Source: Clostridia bacterium
GTDB lineage: Bacteria; Bacillota; Clostridia; UBA1212
Assembly: GCA_017848335.1 (NCBI GenBank)
Contig: JAGDAX010000034.1
Location: 1-36,511, forward strand
Direction of reading: 5' to 3'
Length of the DNA: 36,511 bases
This document shows, in pieces, positions 7,418-16,216 of this stretch (positions are counted from its first letter, which is position 1; each line of letters begins with the position of its first letter). Both the position numbers and the translations under genes were made by a program. A model generated the notes under the pieces. The model was not told where the DNA came from. It did no database searches and was given only the letters and a program-made list of their open reading frames with translations.

Positions 7418-9334
7418 TCACTTAACCTTAAACACCGCAAATACCGGCAGATGATCCGATATCCACAGTCCGTCCTGCGAGAACAGGAACGTCTCGTAGG
7501 AGAGCGCCTCCAGCTGCTTGTCCTTGCTGTAGAAAATATAGTCGATGGGTTCTCTTGACGGGTTATACGAGGAGCTGTCCTTGTCGTACTGGCTCACCAT
7601 GGTGGCCAGGTGGTCGCCGTCAACAGTCACCGGCGCGGTCAGCCTTGCGTCGGAAAGCTTGATCTTGTACTTGGTGCCATCCTTGTCCTCGAAGGATGAA
7701 TCACCCTCGATCATCTTGATGAGCGCATAGGTCTTGCCGGCACCGGTGGTGCGGCGGTTGTTCAGATCGCCGGTGAGGAACATCGGCAGGTCCTTGTATT
7801 TTTGCGCCATCTTGATAATTACGCCCATCTGGGCCTTGCGGATGGTGTTGCCGGCGGAGGAATCGTTGCTGCCGTTGTGGTCGAGGTGCGTGTTGAAGAT
7901 CGAGAACTGCTTGCCGGTGGCCTTGTCGCGGAGGACCGCGAAGGTGCATATTCTCGGGTAGTTGACGCCTTCAAGGGCTGAGCCCTTCACGTCGGGCGTG
8001 TCAGAGAGCCAGAAGGTGCCGCTCTCCACCAGGTCGAATTTGTCCTTCCGGTAATAGACCGGGTTCGCCTCGCCGCCGGTGGTACGCGCCTCGCCGACGC
8101 CTGCGTAGGATGCATTGAAAACGTACTCGTCAAGCCATTTGCGCCAATTGGTGGTAACCTCCTGCATGCCCACGACGTCGGGCAGCAGCCTGTCCACCAG
8201 CTGCCGGTAAAGCTCTGCCCTCGAAATGAAGGGCGACGGGTTTCCGTTCTCGGTCTGAATATTGAACTGGAGGACCCTCAGCGTGTCCGAGTCGCCGCTC
8301 ACAGGATAAACGTCCGGTTTGATATACCCGGAAGCCTCGGCCTCCGTCATAAACAGGATCTCGCTGATCAGAATCGTCTCGCCGTTGGCCGCAGAAAGCT
8401 GTTCGAAGCAGAGCCTGAACATCATAATATCTCCGGGCTTGTTGACGCTCCGCAGGTCAAACGTCAGGTAGTGCCAGTCGCTGCCCGAGTTGAGCGCGTA
8501 AACCTCCTTGCGGACGGTGGTGGACTCGGTGAGCGTCGCGGTGCCCAAAAGGCCGAATTTGCGGTCGTGGGCGCTTACGTTCTTAATCTTCAACACCACG
8601 AAGGGCTTCCCGGCAAGGCTTACATTCCTGCATCCCGCAGCTTTGCAGAATTCCTCGTACTTGAAGAACAGCGATGGCTTGTACGTGTTGGGCGTCGTGA
8701 TCCCCTTAGACGCGATCCGGATGACCCTGCCCGCCTCGGGGTCGGTCGCAAAATCCGCGGCGCAATATTTCGCGTTCACGAAGTGCGACAATATACCGTC
8801 CGCAAGCCCGTCCTTGACCTTGATCGCGTCAAGAACAGCCGGCTCAGGGGTCGCCGTCGCAGGCGGTCCAGCGGTCCCGGCAGATTCTCCGGGCGTTGCG
8901 CTTGCTGCGCCCGTTGGCGCGGAAATACTCTCCGTGGGCGGCTCAGCAGTCTTTTCTTCGTCACCCGGCGTGCTGTCCGGCATCGTGCTGTCCGTGCCCG
9001 GCAACGTATCCCCCGGCGTGCTGCCCGCGGGTATGCCCGTGCCGTTCTCTCCGCCGGTTTCGTTCCCTTCGCCGGTGTTCTGCTCTTCGCCGGTGTTCTG
9101 CTCTCCGCCGGCTGCGGTCTCAGAAGGCGCATTTGTGGCGTCTCCTGACTGACGGCCCGGCGAAGCAGACTGCCCCGGTGGATCCGTGATTCCGGATTCC
9201 CTGTCTGACGTCGGCGGTACCTTTGAGGGATCCCGCTCCGTATTGCAGCCAAGCAACAACGAAAAGGCCGTTGCCGCAACAAGCAGAAGCGCAACAGCTT
9301 TTATTATGTATCCTAAACGTTTTTTGGTAGTCAT
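7418..9334 (-). CDS. Lipoprotein with endonuclease/exonuclease/phosphatase (EEP) domain
   Basis: A 638-residue surface lipoprotein. The lipobox LLLGC puts the modified cysteine at residue 30. Residues 31-165 are a Pro/Thr/Gly/Glu-rich linker with short repeats such as EEQNTG. A beta-rich module (about 170-330, possibly carbohydrate-binding, not recognised) follows. The C-terminal EEP domain starts with LRVLQFNIQTENG near 350 and shows the metal and catalytic motifs GMQEVTT, NTHLDHNG, LTGDLNN and the final WISDHLPVFAVF. The family includes DNases, sphingomyelinases and inositol-phosphate phosphatases; the substrate cannot be read from the sequence. Cell-surface location suggests an extracellular phosphodiester or phosphomonoester substrate. 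AAGGAG lies nine bases before the ATG at 9334. Confidence 0.9.
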   Translation of the reverse strand: MTTKKRLGYIIKAVALLLVAATAFSLLLGCNTERDPSKVPPTSDRESGITDPPGQSASPGRQSGDATNAPSETAAGGEQNTGEEQNTGEGNETGGENGTGIPAGSTPGDTLPGTDSTMPDSTPGDEEKTAEPPTESISAPTGAASATPGESAGTAGPPATATPEPAVLDAIKVKDGLADGILSHFVNAKYCAADFATDPEAGRVIRIASKGITTPNTYKPSLFFKYEEFCKAAGCRNVSLAGKPFVVLKIKNVSAHDRKFGLLGTATLTESTTVRKEVYALNSGSDWHYLTFDLRSVNKPGDIMMFRLCFEQLSAANGETILISEILFMTEAEASGYIKPDVYPVSGDSDTLRVLQFNIQTENGNPSPFISRAELYRQLVDRLLPDVVGMQEVTTNWRKWLDEYVFNASYAGVGEARTTGGEANPVYYRKDKFDLVESGTFWLSDTPDVKGSALEGVNYPRICTFAVLRDKATGKQFSIFNTHLDHNGSNDSSAGNTIRKAQMGVIIKMAQKYKDLPMFLTGDLNNRRTTGAGKTYALIKMIEGDSSFEDKDGTKYKIKLSDARLTAPVTVDGDHLATMVSQYDKDSSSYNPSREPIDYIFYSKDKQLEALSYETFLFSQDGLWISDHLPVFAVFKVK

Positions 9335-9370
9335 AACGCATCTCCTTTAGGGGTAAGATGTATATGACAA

Positions 9371-9400
9371 TTTATACCATATCCTGCAAGAGATTTTCAA
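9371..9400 (-). promoter_or_regulatory. Promoter of the EEP lipoprotein gene
   Basis: On the minus strand TTGAAA (9395-9400), an 18-bp spacer and TATAAA (9371-9376) lie about 35 bases before the ATG. It overlaps the last codons of the small hypothetical gene ending at 9372. Confidence 0.6.
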
Positions 9401-9605
9401 GCACTTCGAGCCGGTTCGATCGTGTCAGGTTTTGACGGGTCGGCCCGCAGAAATCCGGCTGACCGATACCATAGCCGTTCCTCAAGCCTTGGTTCAATTC
9501 ATGGTCGACAGCCGCCTTGTACAAGACGTCGTCGCACCGGAGGAGAAGGTCACCGAACGCCCGGCAAAGCCGATCCTGCACGTTCCCATTGATCTCTGAG
9601 GCCAT
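9372..9605 (-). CDS. Hypothetical small helical protein
   Basis: An open frame of 77 residues from the ATG at 9605. It reads as a plausible helical protein (DRLCRAFGDLLLRCDDVLYK, then LNQGLRNGYGIGQPDF) and ends within the promoter of the EEP gene. No family is recognised and no clear ribosome binding site precedes the ATG. The open frame extends upstream to 9845, but that part crosses the dispersed GC-rich repeat and looks non-coding. It may be a shadow or a remnant. Confidence 0.3.
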   Translation of the reverse strand: MASEINGNVQDRLCRAFGDLLLRCDDVLYKAAVDHELNQGLRNGYGIGQPDFCGPTRQNLTRSNRLEVLENLLQDMV

Positions 9606-9643
9606 GTCGTCAAGGCTGCCCGGCTTGAACGACGCCTCGGGTT

Positions 9644-9714
9644 GAACGCGCGGAGGGCACCCGGCATTCGGCACCAAGTATCCGCGCAGCGCTCTCCGGC
9701 CTCCGGCCTCTGGC
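9644..9714. repeat. Dispersed GC-rich intergenic motif, copy 2
   Basis: Contains GAACGCGCGG, GGCACCCGGCATTCGGCACC and CCGGCCTCCGGCCTCTGGCC. The same three blocks occur in similar form at 21403-21487, and parts of them at 7378, 31951 and 32081. Confidence 0.6.
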
Positions 9715-9764
9715 CTTACCGTTACAGTGTCACAATCTGTCACAGCTGGAAAGCAATTTTTCCC

Positions 9765-9794
9765 TTTACACAGCCTCGCAATAAATGGTACAAT
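9765..9794 (+). promoter_or_regulatory. Promoter of the ABC exporter operon
   Basis: TTTACA (9765-9770), an 18-bp spacer and TACAAT (9789-9794) form a good vegetative promoter. Transcription would start near 9801, leaving about 200 bases of leader before the first ABC gene. Confidence 0.65.
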
Positions 9795-9800
9795 GTACCC

Positions 9801-10003
9801 CGTCTGCACTCCGGGCGGTTTTTTCATCTCACGGCCTACTGCCACGGACAGTCCATTTTACAAAAGCCGGCTGTTATCCTCGTGATTTCAGCGTCCTTCC
9901 GGTCAGCGGCGAGATAACTGCCAAGCCTTCCAGGAAGCTTGATGCGACCGATAAGGTTCCGGCGGAGGCCCTTGACCGGCGGAAAGAAAAGAGATGATTC
10001 TGC
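9801..10003 (+). promoter_or_regulatory. Leader of the ABC exporter operon with an overlapping heptapeptide frame
   Basis: The roughly 200-base leader contains small hairpins, for example AAGCCTTCC/GGAAGCTT (9930-9947). It ends in a tiny frame, ATG at 9994, encoding MILLDIR with TAA at 10015-10017. This frame overlaps the TTG start of the ABC gene by 14 bases and sits behind the only purine-rich site. No known riboswitch class was recognised. A role in translational coupling or attenuation is inference. Confidence 0.35.
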
Positions 10004-11788
10004 TTGATATTCGGTAAACACATCAACAAATACTATCTGAAATATTCGTGGCTGCTGCTCATCGGCATTGCGGCTCTTTTTGTTATTGACTCATTCCAGC
10101 TGCGCATTCCGGGCATATACAATATGGTTGTGACGGCGCTCAACACGGGGAACGTGGTCATTAACGGGCAGGAGGTTCCCTTCACGATGGACATCCTGCT
10201 GGACAAGATCTGCCTGCCTATGCTTTTCATTGTGCTGGGGCTGCTGGTCGGGCGCTTTGCCTGGAGAATCTGCTTCTTCGGCTCGGCCATCATGGTCGCC
10301 AAGGATATGCGCGGCGAGATGTTCGACCACTGCAAGGACCTCTCCCAGCAGTTCTACAACGTGAACAAGGTCGGCGACCTCATGTCGCTTTTCACCAATG
10401 ACCTGGACACCATCGAGGACTGCTTCGGCAGCGGCATTCTTATGTTTGCGGACGCTCTGTTCCTGGGCGTGCTGGCCATTATCAGGATGGCGGGCATGCA
10501 TATCTACCTGACGCTGCTGGCGCTGATCCCGCTGGTGTTCCTGTTCATACTGAGCACTGTTGTCGGGAAATCCATGATGAAGAAGTGGGACAAGCGGCAG
10601 GAGCAGTTCTCGAAGCTGTCCGATTTTTCCCAGGAAAGCTTCTCGGGCATCGCGGTCATAAAGGCGTTTGTGCGGGAGACACACGAGCTTCTGGCGTTCA
10701 AAAAGCTCAACAGCGACAATGAAGAGGCGAACGTGTCCTACGTGAGGACAGCCACCTGGCTTCGGGTGCTGGTCACGCTTTTCGAGGAATCGGTGGTGGG
10801 CGTCATTCTCGGGTACGGCGGCTATCTGGTGTACAAGAACGTCTTCACGGCAGGCGACCTTATCGAGTTTATAGGCTACTTCACGGCGATCATCTGGCCG
10901 ATAATGGCTATCGCAGAGCTCATCGATATGACTTCGCGGGGCAAGGCGTCTCTGTCGCGCATCGGTAAGCTTCTCGAGGAGAAGCCGGACGTGGTGGACG
11001 CGGCGGGCGTCACCGATATGGACGTCATTCGCGGCGACATCGAATTCAGGGACCTCACCTTCTCCTATCCGGGCGCCAACCATGACAACCTCAAAAACGT
11101 TTCGTTCAAGATCAACGCGGGCGAAAACGTGGGTATTATAGGCAAAACCGGCTCCGGCAAGACCACTCTATGCGACCTTGTGCTGAGGACCTACAACGTC
11201 CCCGACGGCACGCTGTTCATTGACGGGCGGGACATCAACACCATCCCCATCAAGACCGTGCGGCAGTACGCGGCGTACGTGCCCCAGGACGGATTCCTGT
11301 TCAGCGACACCATCAGCGAGAATATCGCTTTCGCTTCGGACACCAACGAGATCGACCGGGTGAAGCGGGCCGCTGAGATCGCAGGCGTTATTGACGACAT
11401 CAACGAATTTCCCGAGGGCTTCGAGACCGTGCTCGGCGAGCGCGGCGTTACGGTTTCAGGCGGCCAGAAGCAGAGAATTTCCATCGCCAGGGCCGTCATG
11501 AAGGACGCGTCGATCCTCATAATGGACGACTCGGTCTCGGCCGTCGACACCGCCACCGAGAAGAAGATTCTCGGGGAGCTGCGGACGCTGCGGCAGGGCC
11601 GTACCACGATCCTCATTGCCCACAGAGTCAGCTCCATCGAGCAGATGGACAAGATCATATTTATGGAGGGCGGCCGCGTGACAGGCGTGGGCACCCACCG
11701 CGAGCTTATAGAGAGCTGTCCCAGCTACGCCAGGACGGTGGAGCTCCAGAAGCTCGAGGACGAAAAGGACGGTGATATCAATGCGTGA
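10004..11788 (+). CDS. ABC exporter half-transporter, subunit with degenerate catalytic site
   Basis: A 594-residue fused permease and ATPase. About six membrane helices fill residues 1-310. The nucleotide-binding domain has Walker A GKTGSGKTT (about 378-386), an intact signature VSGGQKQR (about 484-491) and Walker B ILIMDDSVSAVD (about 504-515). Asp replaces the catalytic Glu after Walker B, as in the degenerate-site subunit of heterodimeric exporters such as TM287/288. It pairs with the next gene, which overlaps it. Such exporters move lipids, peptides or drugs out of the cell; the substrate is unknown. TGA lies in frame nine bases before the TTG at 10004 and the next in-frame ATG would remove membrane helix 1, so TTG is the likely start. 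Confidence 0.93.
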   Translation: MIFGKHINKYYLKYSWLLLIGIAALFVIDSFQLRIPGIYNMVVTALNTGNVVINGQEVPFTMDILLDKICLPMLFIVLGLLVGRFAWRICFFGSAIMVAKDMRGEMFDHCKDLSQQFYNVNKVGDLMSLFTNDLDTIEDCFGSGILMFADALFLGVLAIIRMAGMHIYLTLLALIPLVFLFILSTVVGKSMMKKWDKRQEQFSKLSDFSQESFSGIAVIKAFVRETHELLAFKKLNSDNEEANVSYVRTATWLRVLVTLFEESVVGVILGYGGYLVYKNVFTAGDLIEFIGYFTAIIWPIMAIAELIDMTSRGKASLSRIGKLLEEKPDVVDAAGVTDMDVIRGDIEFRDLTFSYPGANHDNLKNVSFKINAGENVGIIGKTGSGKTTLCDLVLRTYNVPDGTLFIDGRDINTIPIKTVRQYAAYVPQDGFLFSDTISENIAFASDTNEIDRVKRAAEIAGVIDDINEFPEGFETVLGERGVTVSGGQKQRISIARAVMKDASILIMDDSVSAVDTATEKKILGELRTLRQGRTTILIAHRVSSIEQMDKIIFMEGGRVTGVGTHRELIESCPSYARTVELQKLEDEKDGDINA

Positions 11789-13664
11789 GTATTATCCCCT
11801 TCTCATTATAGGCGCCTCCATAGGCGTATTCACGTCACTGTTCGTGCTGGCCTTCGCCCTGATGAAGGACAAGAAGGAGACCATCGGCTTTGAGCGCAAC
11901 ATGAAGGACAGCGAGATATTGAAGCGCCTCATCGGCTACGCTAAGCACCACATAGGAAGCTTCGTGGCGGCCTTCCTTATCATGCTGGTGTCCATCGTCT
12001 ATTACATCCTCTCCCCTCTTATCGTGGGTTACATCGAGGAGCTCATCAAGGACGATTTCACGCTGCCGAAGCTCTACGCGGCGGTGGCGGTTTACAGTGT
12101 GGCCCTTATCATTTCGCTGGTCTGCACATACGTACAGTCCATAATTCTGCAGAAGGCGGGCCAGAAGATCATTTCGATGCTGCGCCTCGACACCTTCAGC
12201 CACATCGAGAAGCTGTCCCACTCCCAGCTGCACGCGATCCCCACCGGCAAGCTGGTCACCAGGGTCACCAACGACACGAACGCGGTGTCCTTCCTGTTCA
12301 CCAACATATTCATCAACCTTGCCAAAAACACGATAATGATCGTGGGCGTGCTGGTGGCGATGCTTCTCGTGAATTACGAGCTGACGCTCATGGTGATGTG
12401 CTTCATGCCCTTCATCTTCATTTTCACGCTGATATTCAGGAAGTTCTCCCGCAGAGCCTACCGCAAGGTGAAGGACTGCACCACGGACATCAACACCTTC
12501 CTGTCCGAGAATCTCTCCGGCATCAAGATAATCCACATCTTCAACCGCGAGGAGCGCAAGAAGAACGAGTTCGACGGCAAGAACGCGGAGCTGTCCAAGG
12601 CCAAAATGGGCGAAATATTTGTGTTCAGCATTTTCCGCCCCGTGATCTACATGCTCTACGTATCCTCGGTGCTGGCGCTGTTTTACCTTGCCGGCAGGGG
12701 CTACATCAAGGAGACGCAGTTCCTGGGCCAGACCATCAACGGCGGCATTCTGGTGACGTTCTACATGTATATCAACACGTTCTTCAACCCCATCCAGAAT
12801 CTGGCGGAAATGTTCAACTGGCTGCAGTCCGCCCTCGCATCCGCCGAGAAGATATTCACGATCCTCGACATTAAGCCTGAGATCGTCGACAAAGAAGGCG
12901 CCTTCGAGGCAGAGAACATCCGCGGCGAGATCGAATTCAAAAACGTGTGGTTTGCGTACGAAGAGGAAAACTGGGTACTGAAGGACCTGTCCTTTAAGAT
13001 CAAGGCCGGCGAGACCGTGGCGCTGGTGGGCGCGACAGGCTCCGGCAAGACCACCATCCTCTCCCTCCTCTGCCGCAACTACAACATCCAGAAGGGCGAG
13101 ATTCTCCTTGACGGCGTGAACATTCAGAACTACACCGTCGATTCCCTGCGAAGACAGTTCGGCCAGATGCTGCAGGACGTGTTCCTGTTCTCGGGCACCG
13201 TCAGAAGCAACATCGTGCTCCGCCGCGAAGACGTGACGGACGATGAGATCAACGAAGCCGTGAAGTACGTCAACGCCGACGTGCTTGTGGAAAGGCTCGA
13301 AAACGGCCTCGACGACGAGGTGCGGGAGCGCGGCAATAACTTCTCCACAGGCGAGAGGCAGCTGCTGTCCTTTGCTCGTACCATACTGCAGAAGCCCAAG
13401 ATCATGATACTGGACGAGGCAACCGCCAACATCGACACCGAAACGGAGCTCCTCATTCAGGACTCCCTCAGCAAGATGATGAACATCGGCACAATGCTCA
13501 TCGTGGCCCACAGGCTGTCCACCATCAAGAGCGCGGACAAGATAATCGTGATGTCCCACGGCGAGAAGGTCGAGGAGGGCTCCCATGACGAGCTGATGCG
13601 TCAGGGCGGCAAGTACCATTCGCTGTACATGCTGCAGAGCTCGCTCGAAAGCTTGCGGGCCTAA
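11781..13664 (+). CDS. ABC exporter half-transporter, catalytic subunit
   Basis: A 627-residue permease-ATPase. Membrane helices occupy roughly residues 5-340, with one extra N-terminal hydrophobic segment. The ATPase domain has Walker A GATGSGKTT and Walker B IMILDEATANID with the catalytic Glu intact, but a degenerate signature STGERQ. This is the mirror image of the upstream subunit, so the dimer should have one consensus and one degenerate ATP site. The ATG at 11781 overlaps the upstream stop by eight bases (ATGCGTGA), implying translational coupling. A GTG at 11772 is possible but lies too close to the AAGGA site. An intrinsic terminator follows at 13781. Confidence 0.94.
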   Translation: MREYYPLLIIGASIGVFTSLFVLAFALMKDKKETIGFERNMKDSEILKRLIGYAKHHIGSFVAAFLIMLVSIVYYILSPLIVGYIEELIKDDFTLPKLYAAVAVYSVALIISLVCTYVQSIILQKAGQKIISMLRLDTFSHIEKLSHSQLHAIPTGKLVTRVTNDTNAVSFLFTNIFINLAKNTIMIVGVLVAMLLVNYELTLMVMCFMPFIFIFTLIFRKFSRRAYRKVKDCTTDINTFLSENLSGIKIIHIFNREERKKNEFDGKNAELSKAKMGEIFVFSIFRPVIYMLYVSSVLALFYLAGRGYIKETQFLGQTINGGILVTFYMYINTFFNPIQNLAEMFNWLQSALASAEKIFTILDIKPEIVDKEGAFEAENIRGEIEFKNVWFAYEEENWVLKDLSFKIKAGETVALVGATGSGKTTILSLLCRNYNIQKGEILLDGVNIQNYTVDSLRRQFGQMLQDVFLFSGTVRSNIVLRREDVTDDEINEAVKYVNADVLVERLENGLDDEVRERGNNFSTGERQLLSFARTILQKPKIMILDEATANIDTETELLIQDSLSKMMNIGTMLIVAHRLSTIKSADKIIVMSHGEKVEEGSHDELMRQGGKYHSLYMLQSSLESLRA

Positions 13665-13780
13665 GCGGAATGCCGAATGGCTGACGGGTGAACGTCCGAA
13701 GAGCGGAACGTCCGGTCGGCCAGATCCCGCGAAATGAATTGAAATTTAACGGTCGAAGTCATCCCGGCCCGCAATGCAAG

Positions 13781-13827
13781 CCGGCCCGCGCCCCCTGTAA
13801 TATAGAGGGCGCGGGCCGGTCCTTTTT
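13781..13827 (+). terminator. Intrinsic terminator of the ABC exporter operon
   Basis: A perfect 13-bp stem, CCGGCCCGCGCCC (13781-13793) with GGGCGCGGGCCGG (13807-13819), and a 13-base loop is followed by CCTTTTT. No T-run lies on the other side, so it works for the plus strand only. Confidence 0.9.
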
Positions 13828-13867
13828 ATGAAAGCTTTTCTGTGGGGTCCCTCCCTGCCGCGCGCTC

Positions 13868-13965
13868 AAAGCAGGTCAAGCCGGCTAAACAGGTCAGGCA
13901 GGTTCAGCAGGTCAAACAGGCCAATCAGGCAAACAGGCCAATCAGGCAAAACAGGCCGGGCAGCT
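13868..13965. repeat. Degenerate 8-10 bp tandem repeat downstream of the CE15-like gene
   Basis: On the minus strand about ten units resembling CCTGTTTG or CCTGATTGG follow the stop codon of the esterase gene. The stop context CCCTGA itself resembles the unit. The rest of the 13665-13965 spacer holds only the terminator and a doubled GAACGTCCG. Confidence 0.65.
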
Positions 13966-15120
13966 TCAGGGCTTTTCCCACGAATATGCCTTCGCGGGCG
14001 GCACGAAAGGCAGCCTGTACATTCTTTCGTCCGTCGGGACAGCGCCGTTCTTCTCGTGCAGGATGACGTTCACGAGCATTTCCACGTCCTCCGTTGCGTG
14101 AGCATGAACACCGGGCCTGAAATACCAGTAGAGGCGGTCCCTGACGCCCAGGAAGTCAAACACCTCACGGGCGGCTTCGGTGGTCTGCCAGGAACCGACC
14201 GGATTCGACCACAGATCCCCTGCAGCTTCGGACACAAAAAGCGTCCGCGGCGCCACCATGGCCTTGAGAAAATGCGCGTCAAAGGGCAGCAGTGTCTCGT
14301 CGTCCGCGTATTCCCCAAGGTCTTCGCCGAACCAGAAGGGAAAATTGCCCCAGATGTCCTTAAGCGTTTCGCTGCGCCCCTCCGGAATATCCCCGCACCT
14401 GCCCTTCATGTGCACCCTGTAGCATCCGCAGGAGCCGGCGCAGGTTTCGTTGGGGTTCACGATTCGCGCCCTCTCGTCCACGGCTCCCGCCAGTGCCGCC
14501 GTTTTGCCTCCGCGCGAATGGCCCGTAAACGCGATCCATTCGAGGTCTACAGGCAGGTCGGTCTTGCCGAGTGCGTCCACGCATCTTGAATACCCCCAAG
14601 CCCAGGCGGCCAGCGCGCCGGCTCTGCACTCGGGATATGTTTCGTAGATCTGCCCCTTGCATCTGCCCTCCCCGACCACGTCATGGGCGAGCTCGGTGCG
14701 GTCAAATAAGACCCATGCAATATTATTGTCGAGTGCCGCGTGAATAAAATCCCTGTCGAAATGGTAGCCGAAGCAAAGGTCGCCGTCCACGATTGCAGGA
14801 ACCTTTTCCCGGATCGCCCAGGGATAGTCCGGCAGTACGACCTGCATGCGAAACCGCACAGGCCGGGCGCGGGTCCCGGTACTTATCAGATAACTGCAGG
14901 TCTTGGCCTTGTAAAGAGTCTCCACCTCAACGAATTCGGGCTCCGGCGGCATTCCGCCGTACTGAAGCCCGATGCAGCTACTGTATAGCTCGGCGCGCCT
15001 TTCGGCCCACTGTCCGGGGCTTGAAATGCGTTCGCCGGAATCCTTTAAGAACGGGTCCGGAAGCCCGGCCAAAAGCTCGTAACCGGTTATTTCAAGCGTG
15101 TTTTCGTCAACCTTTTTCAT
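13966..15120 (-). CDS. Alpha/beta-hydrolase of glucuronoyl-esterase type (CE15-like)
   Basis: A 384-residue hydrolase. GHSRGGK places the nucleophile at Ser202. NETCAGSCGC, then FPFWF, LPFDAHFLKAMVAPRTL and GDLWSNPVGSW follow in the order typical of CE15 and related carbohydrate esterases; the catalytic His is probably in GVHAHATED near residue 350. CE15 enzymes cleave ester bonds between glucuronoxylan and lignin, while related members act on other uronate or acetyl esters. No signal peptide is visible, so it should act in the cytoplasm on imported oligosaccharides, which is unusual for CE15 and argues for a different substrate. The sugar isomerase gene lies 78 bases upstream on the same strand. 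The ribosome binding site before the ATG at 15120 is weak. Confidence 0.75.
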   Translation of the reverse strand: MKKVDENTLEITGYELLAGLPDPFLKDSGERISSPGQWAERRAELYSSCIGLQYGGMPPEPEFVEVETLYKAKTCSYLISTGTRARPVRFRMQVVLPDYPWAIREKVPAIVDGDLCFGYHFDRDFIHAALDNNIAWVLFDRTELAHDVVGEGRCKGQIYETYPECRAGALAAWAWGYSRCVDALGKTDLPVDLEWIAFTGHSRGGKTAALAGAVDERARIVNPNETCAGSCGCYRVHMKGRCGDIPEGRSETLKDIWGNFPFWFGEDLGEYADDETLLPFDAHFLKAMVAPRTLFVSEAAGDLWSNPVGSWQTTEAAREVFDFLGVRDRLYWYFRPGVHAHATEDVEMLVNVILHEKNGAVPTDERMYRLPFVPPAKAYSWEKP

Positions 15121-15210
15121 AATTGCTCAATTAATTTGTATACCGCGGATTTCCCGGAACTGTTCGTCGGCTTTCCGCGTGCTGTTTCCTGGATCTTCAA
15201 GTACTGTTCA

Positions 15211-15999
15211 TCACAATCCCACGAACCGTTCACTGTCGAACAGCGCCAGCATGGGCCTTGACGCGCGAATCTCCGCCTCAAAGTCCTTCCCGAAGGTGCA
15301 TTCGATGGACAGATTTCCGTCATATCCGACGCGCCGCAGCGCCTCCGCCCACTTCACGAACGTGGCGCGGTTCTCTTCCTTCAGATATGCCCTGTCAGGG
15401 TCTGGCCTCGCAACGTGCACGTGCGAAAGCTCCCCGGGCCGCAGTATATCAAACTCGCTCAAATCCTCGCCGCTTAGGTAAAAGTGATAAAAATCCACCA
15501 GGCACCCGAGGTTTTCATTCCCCACGCGCCGCACAAATTCGATCCCTTCAGTGAGCGTGTTGCAGAAGTTTGTCTCATCCTTGCACAGCGGCTCGAATAT
15601 AGTCCGCACGCCGAATTTCGCGCCAAGAGACGCAATCGAGTCAAAAACGCGTACGTACTTCTCGAGCAGAGAATCCCTGAGATTCTCGTCGGGAATACGC
15701 CGGCTGACGCCGCTTCCGATCACGCAATAAGACGCCCCGAGAATATTCGCCACCTCGAAGTTCCTTCCTGCGTAAGCAAGCAGGCTGTCCTCCGGGTCGC
15801 TGTTCAGCTTCGCGTCACCGCCGAAGAAGCAATTGAAGCCCTCCACGGCAATACCGCACCTGTCGGCCTTCGCCTTTATCTCGAAAAGTCTTTCATCATC
15901 CAGTCCGCGAAGCGCCGCCATCGGCGGCTCCGCATAGGAGTAGCCATTCTCCGCAAGGCAGTCAAAACGGTCGGGGCCGCAACAAATACCGTAATTCAT
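15211..15999 (-). CDS. Sugar phosphate isomerase/epimerase (TIM barrel, AP endonuclease family 2 fold)
   Basis: A 262-residue TIM-barrel protein of the xylose-isomerase-like superfamily. The expected metal ligands sit at strand ends: IFEPL, LVDFYHFY, SHVHVARPDPD and LSIECTF, giving Glu, Asp, His and Glu. Such enzymes isomerise or epimerise free sugars, keto acids or inositols. The substrate is not defined. GGAGG (16008-16012) lies eight bases before the ATG at 15999. A GTG at 16008 is inside that site and can be excluded. It is likely cotranscribed with the CE15-like esterase, suggesting a joint catabolic role. Confidence 0.85.
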   Translation of the reverse strand: MNYGICCGPDRFDCLAENGYSYAEPPMAALRGLDDERLFEIKAKADRCGIAVEGFNCFFGGDAKLNSDPEDSLLAYAGRNFEVANILGASYCVIGSGVSRRIPDENLRDSLLEKYVRVFDSIASLGAKFGVRTIFEPLCKDETNFCNTLTEGIEFVRRVGNENLGCLVDFYHFYLSGEDLSEFDILRPGELSHVHVARPDPDRAYLKEENRATFVKWAEALRRVGYDGNLSIECTFGKDFEAEIRASRPMLALFDSERFVGL

Positions 16000-16018
16000 C
16001 TGATACACCTCCGGGCAG

Positions 16019-16047
16019 ATTATACCATGCCGGCCGCGTTTAGTGAA
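16019..16047 (-). promoter_or_regulatory. Promoter of the sugar isomerase/esterase operon
   Basis: On the minus strand TTCACT (16042-16047), a 17-bp spacer and TATAAT (16019-16024). The start point would fall near 16012, inside or next to the ribosome binding site, so the leader would be only about 13 bases. Confidence 0.6.
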
Positions 16048-16069
16048 GAGCCAACGTATGCAAACGTCT

Positions 16070-16143
16070 GAACCTGCCTCTGAACCTCTGAACCTGCCGG
16101 AACCTCTGAACCTGCCGGAACCTCTGAACCTGCCGGAACCGCC
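16070..16143. repeat. 18-bp tandem repeat between divergent promoters
   Basis: Three exact copies of AACCTCTGAACCTGCCGG (16083-16136) with partial copies on both sides. It lies between the divergent promoters of the isomerase and SASA-esterase genes. The period is a multiple of three, which lets an artefactual frame (LNLPEP repeats) run through it. Confidence 0.95.
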
Positions 16144-16173
16144 TTGCGGTACTGCCTGCGATAAGCGTATAAT
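16144..16173 (+). promoter_or_regulatory. Promoter of the SASA-family esterase gene
   Basis: TTGCGG (16144-16149), an 18-bp spacer and a perfect TATAAT (16168-16173). The expected start near 16180 is about 37 bases before the ATG. The -35 element abuts the 18-bp repeat array. Confidence 0.6.
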
Positions 16174-16216
16174 AAGCCTGCGGCTTACCGCTGAAAATCA
16201 CGAAGGAGTTTGTACA

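Noticed and set aside
9801-10003. Riboswitch upstream of the ABC exporter
   Set aside because: Small hairpins exist, but no conserved aptamer core of a known class could be recognised.
11835-13619. Long open frame on the minus strand (594 codons)
   Set aside because: Antisense shadow of the second ABC exporter subunit; the composition is rich in His, Val and Glu without any recognisable motif.
16043-16216. N-terminal extension of the SASA esterase (LNLPEP repeats)
   Set aside because: It is a translation of the 18-bp array and overlaps the promoter; the ribosome binding site supports ATG 16217.
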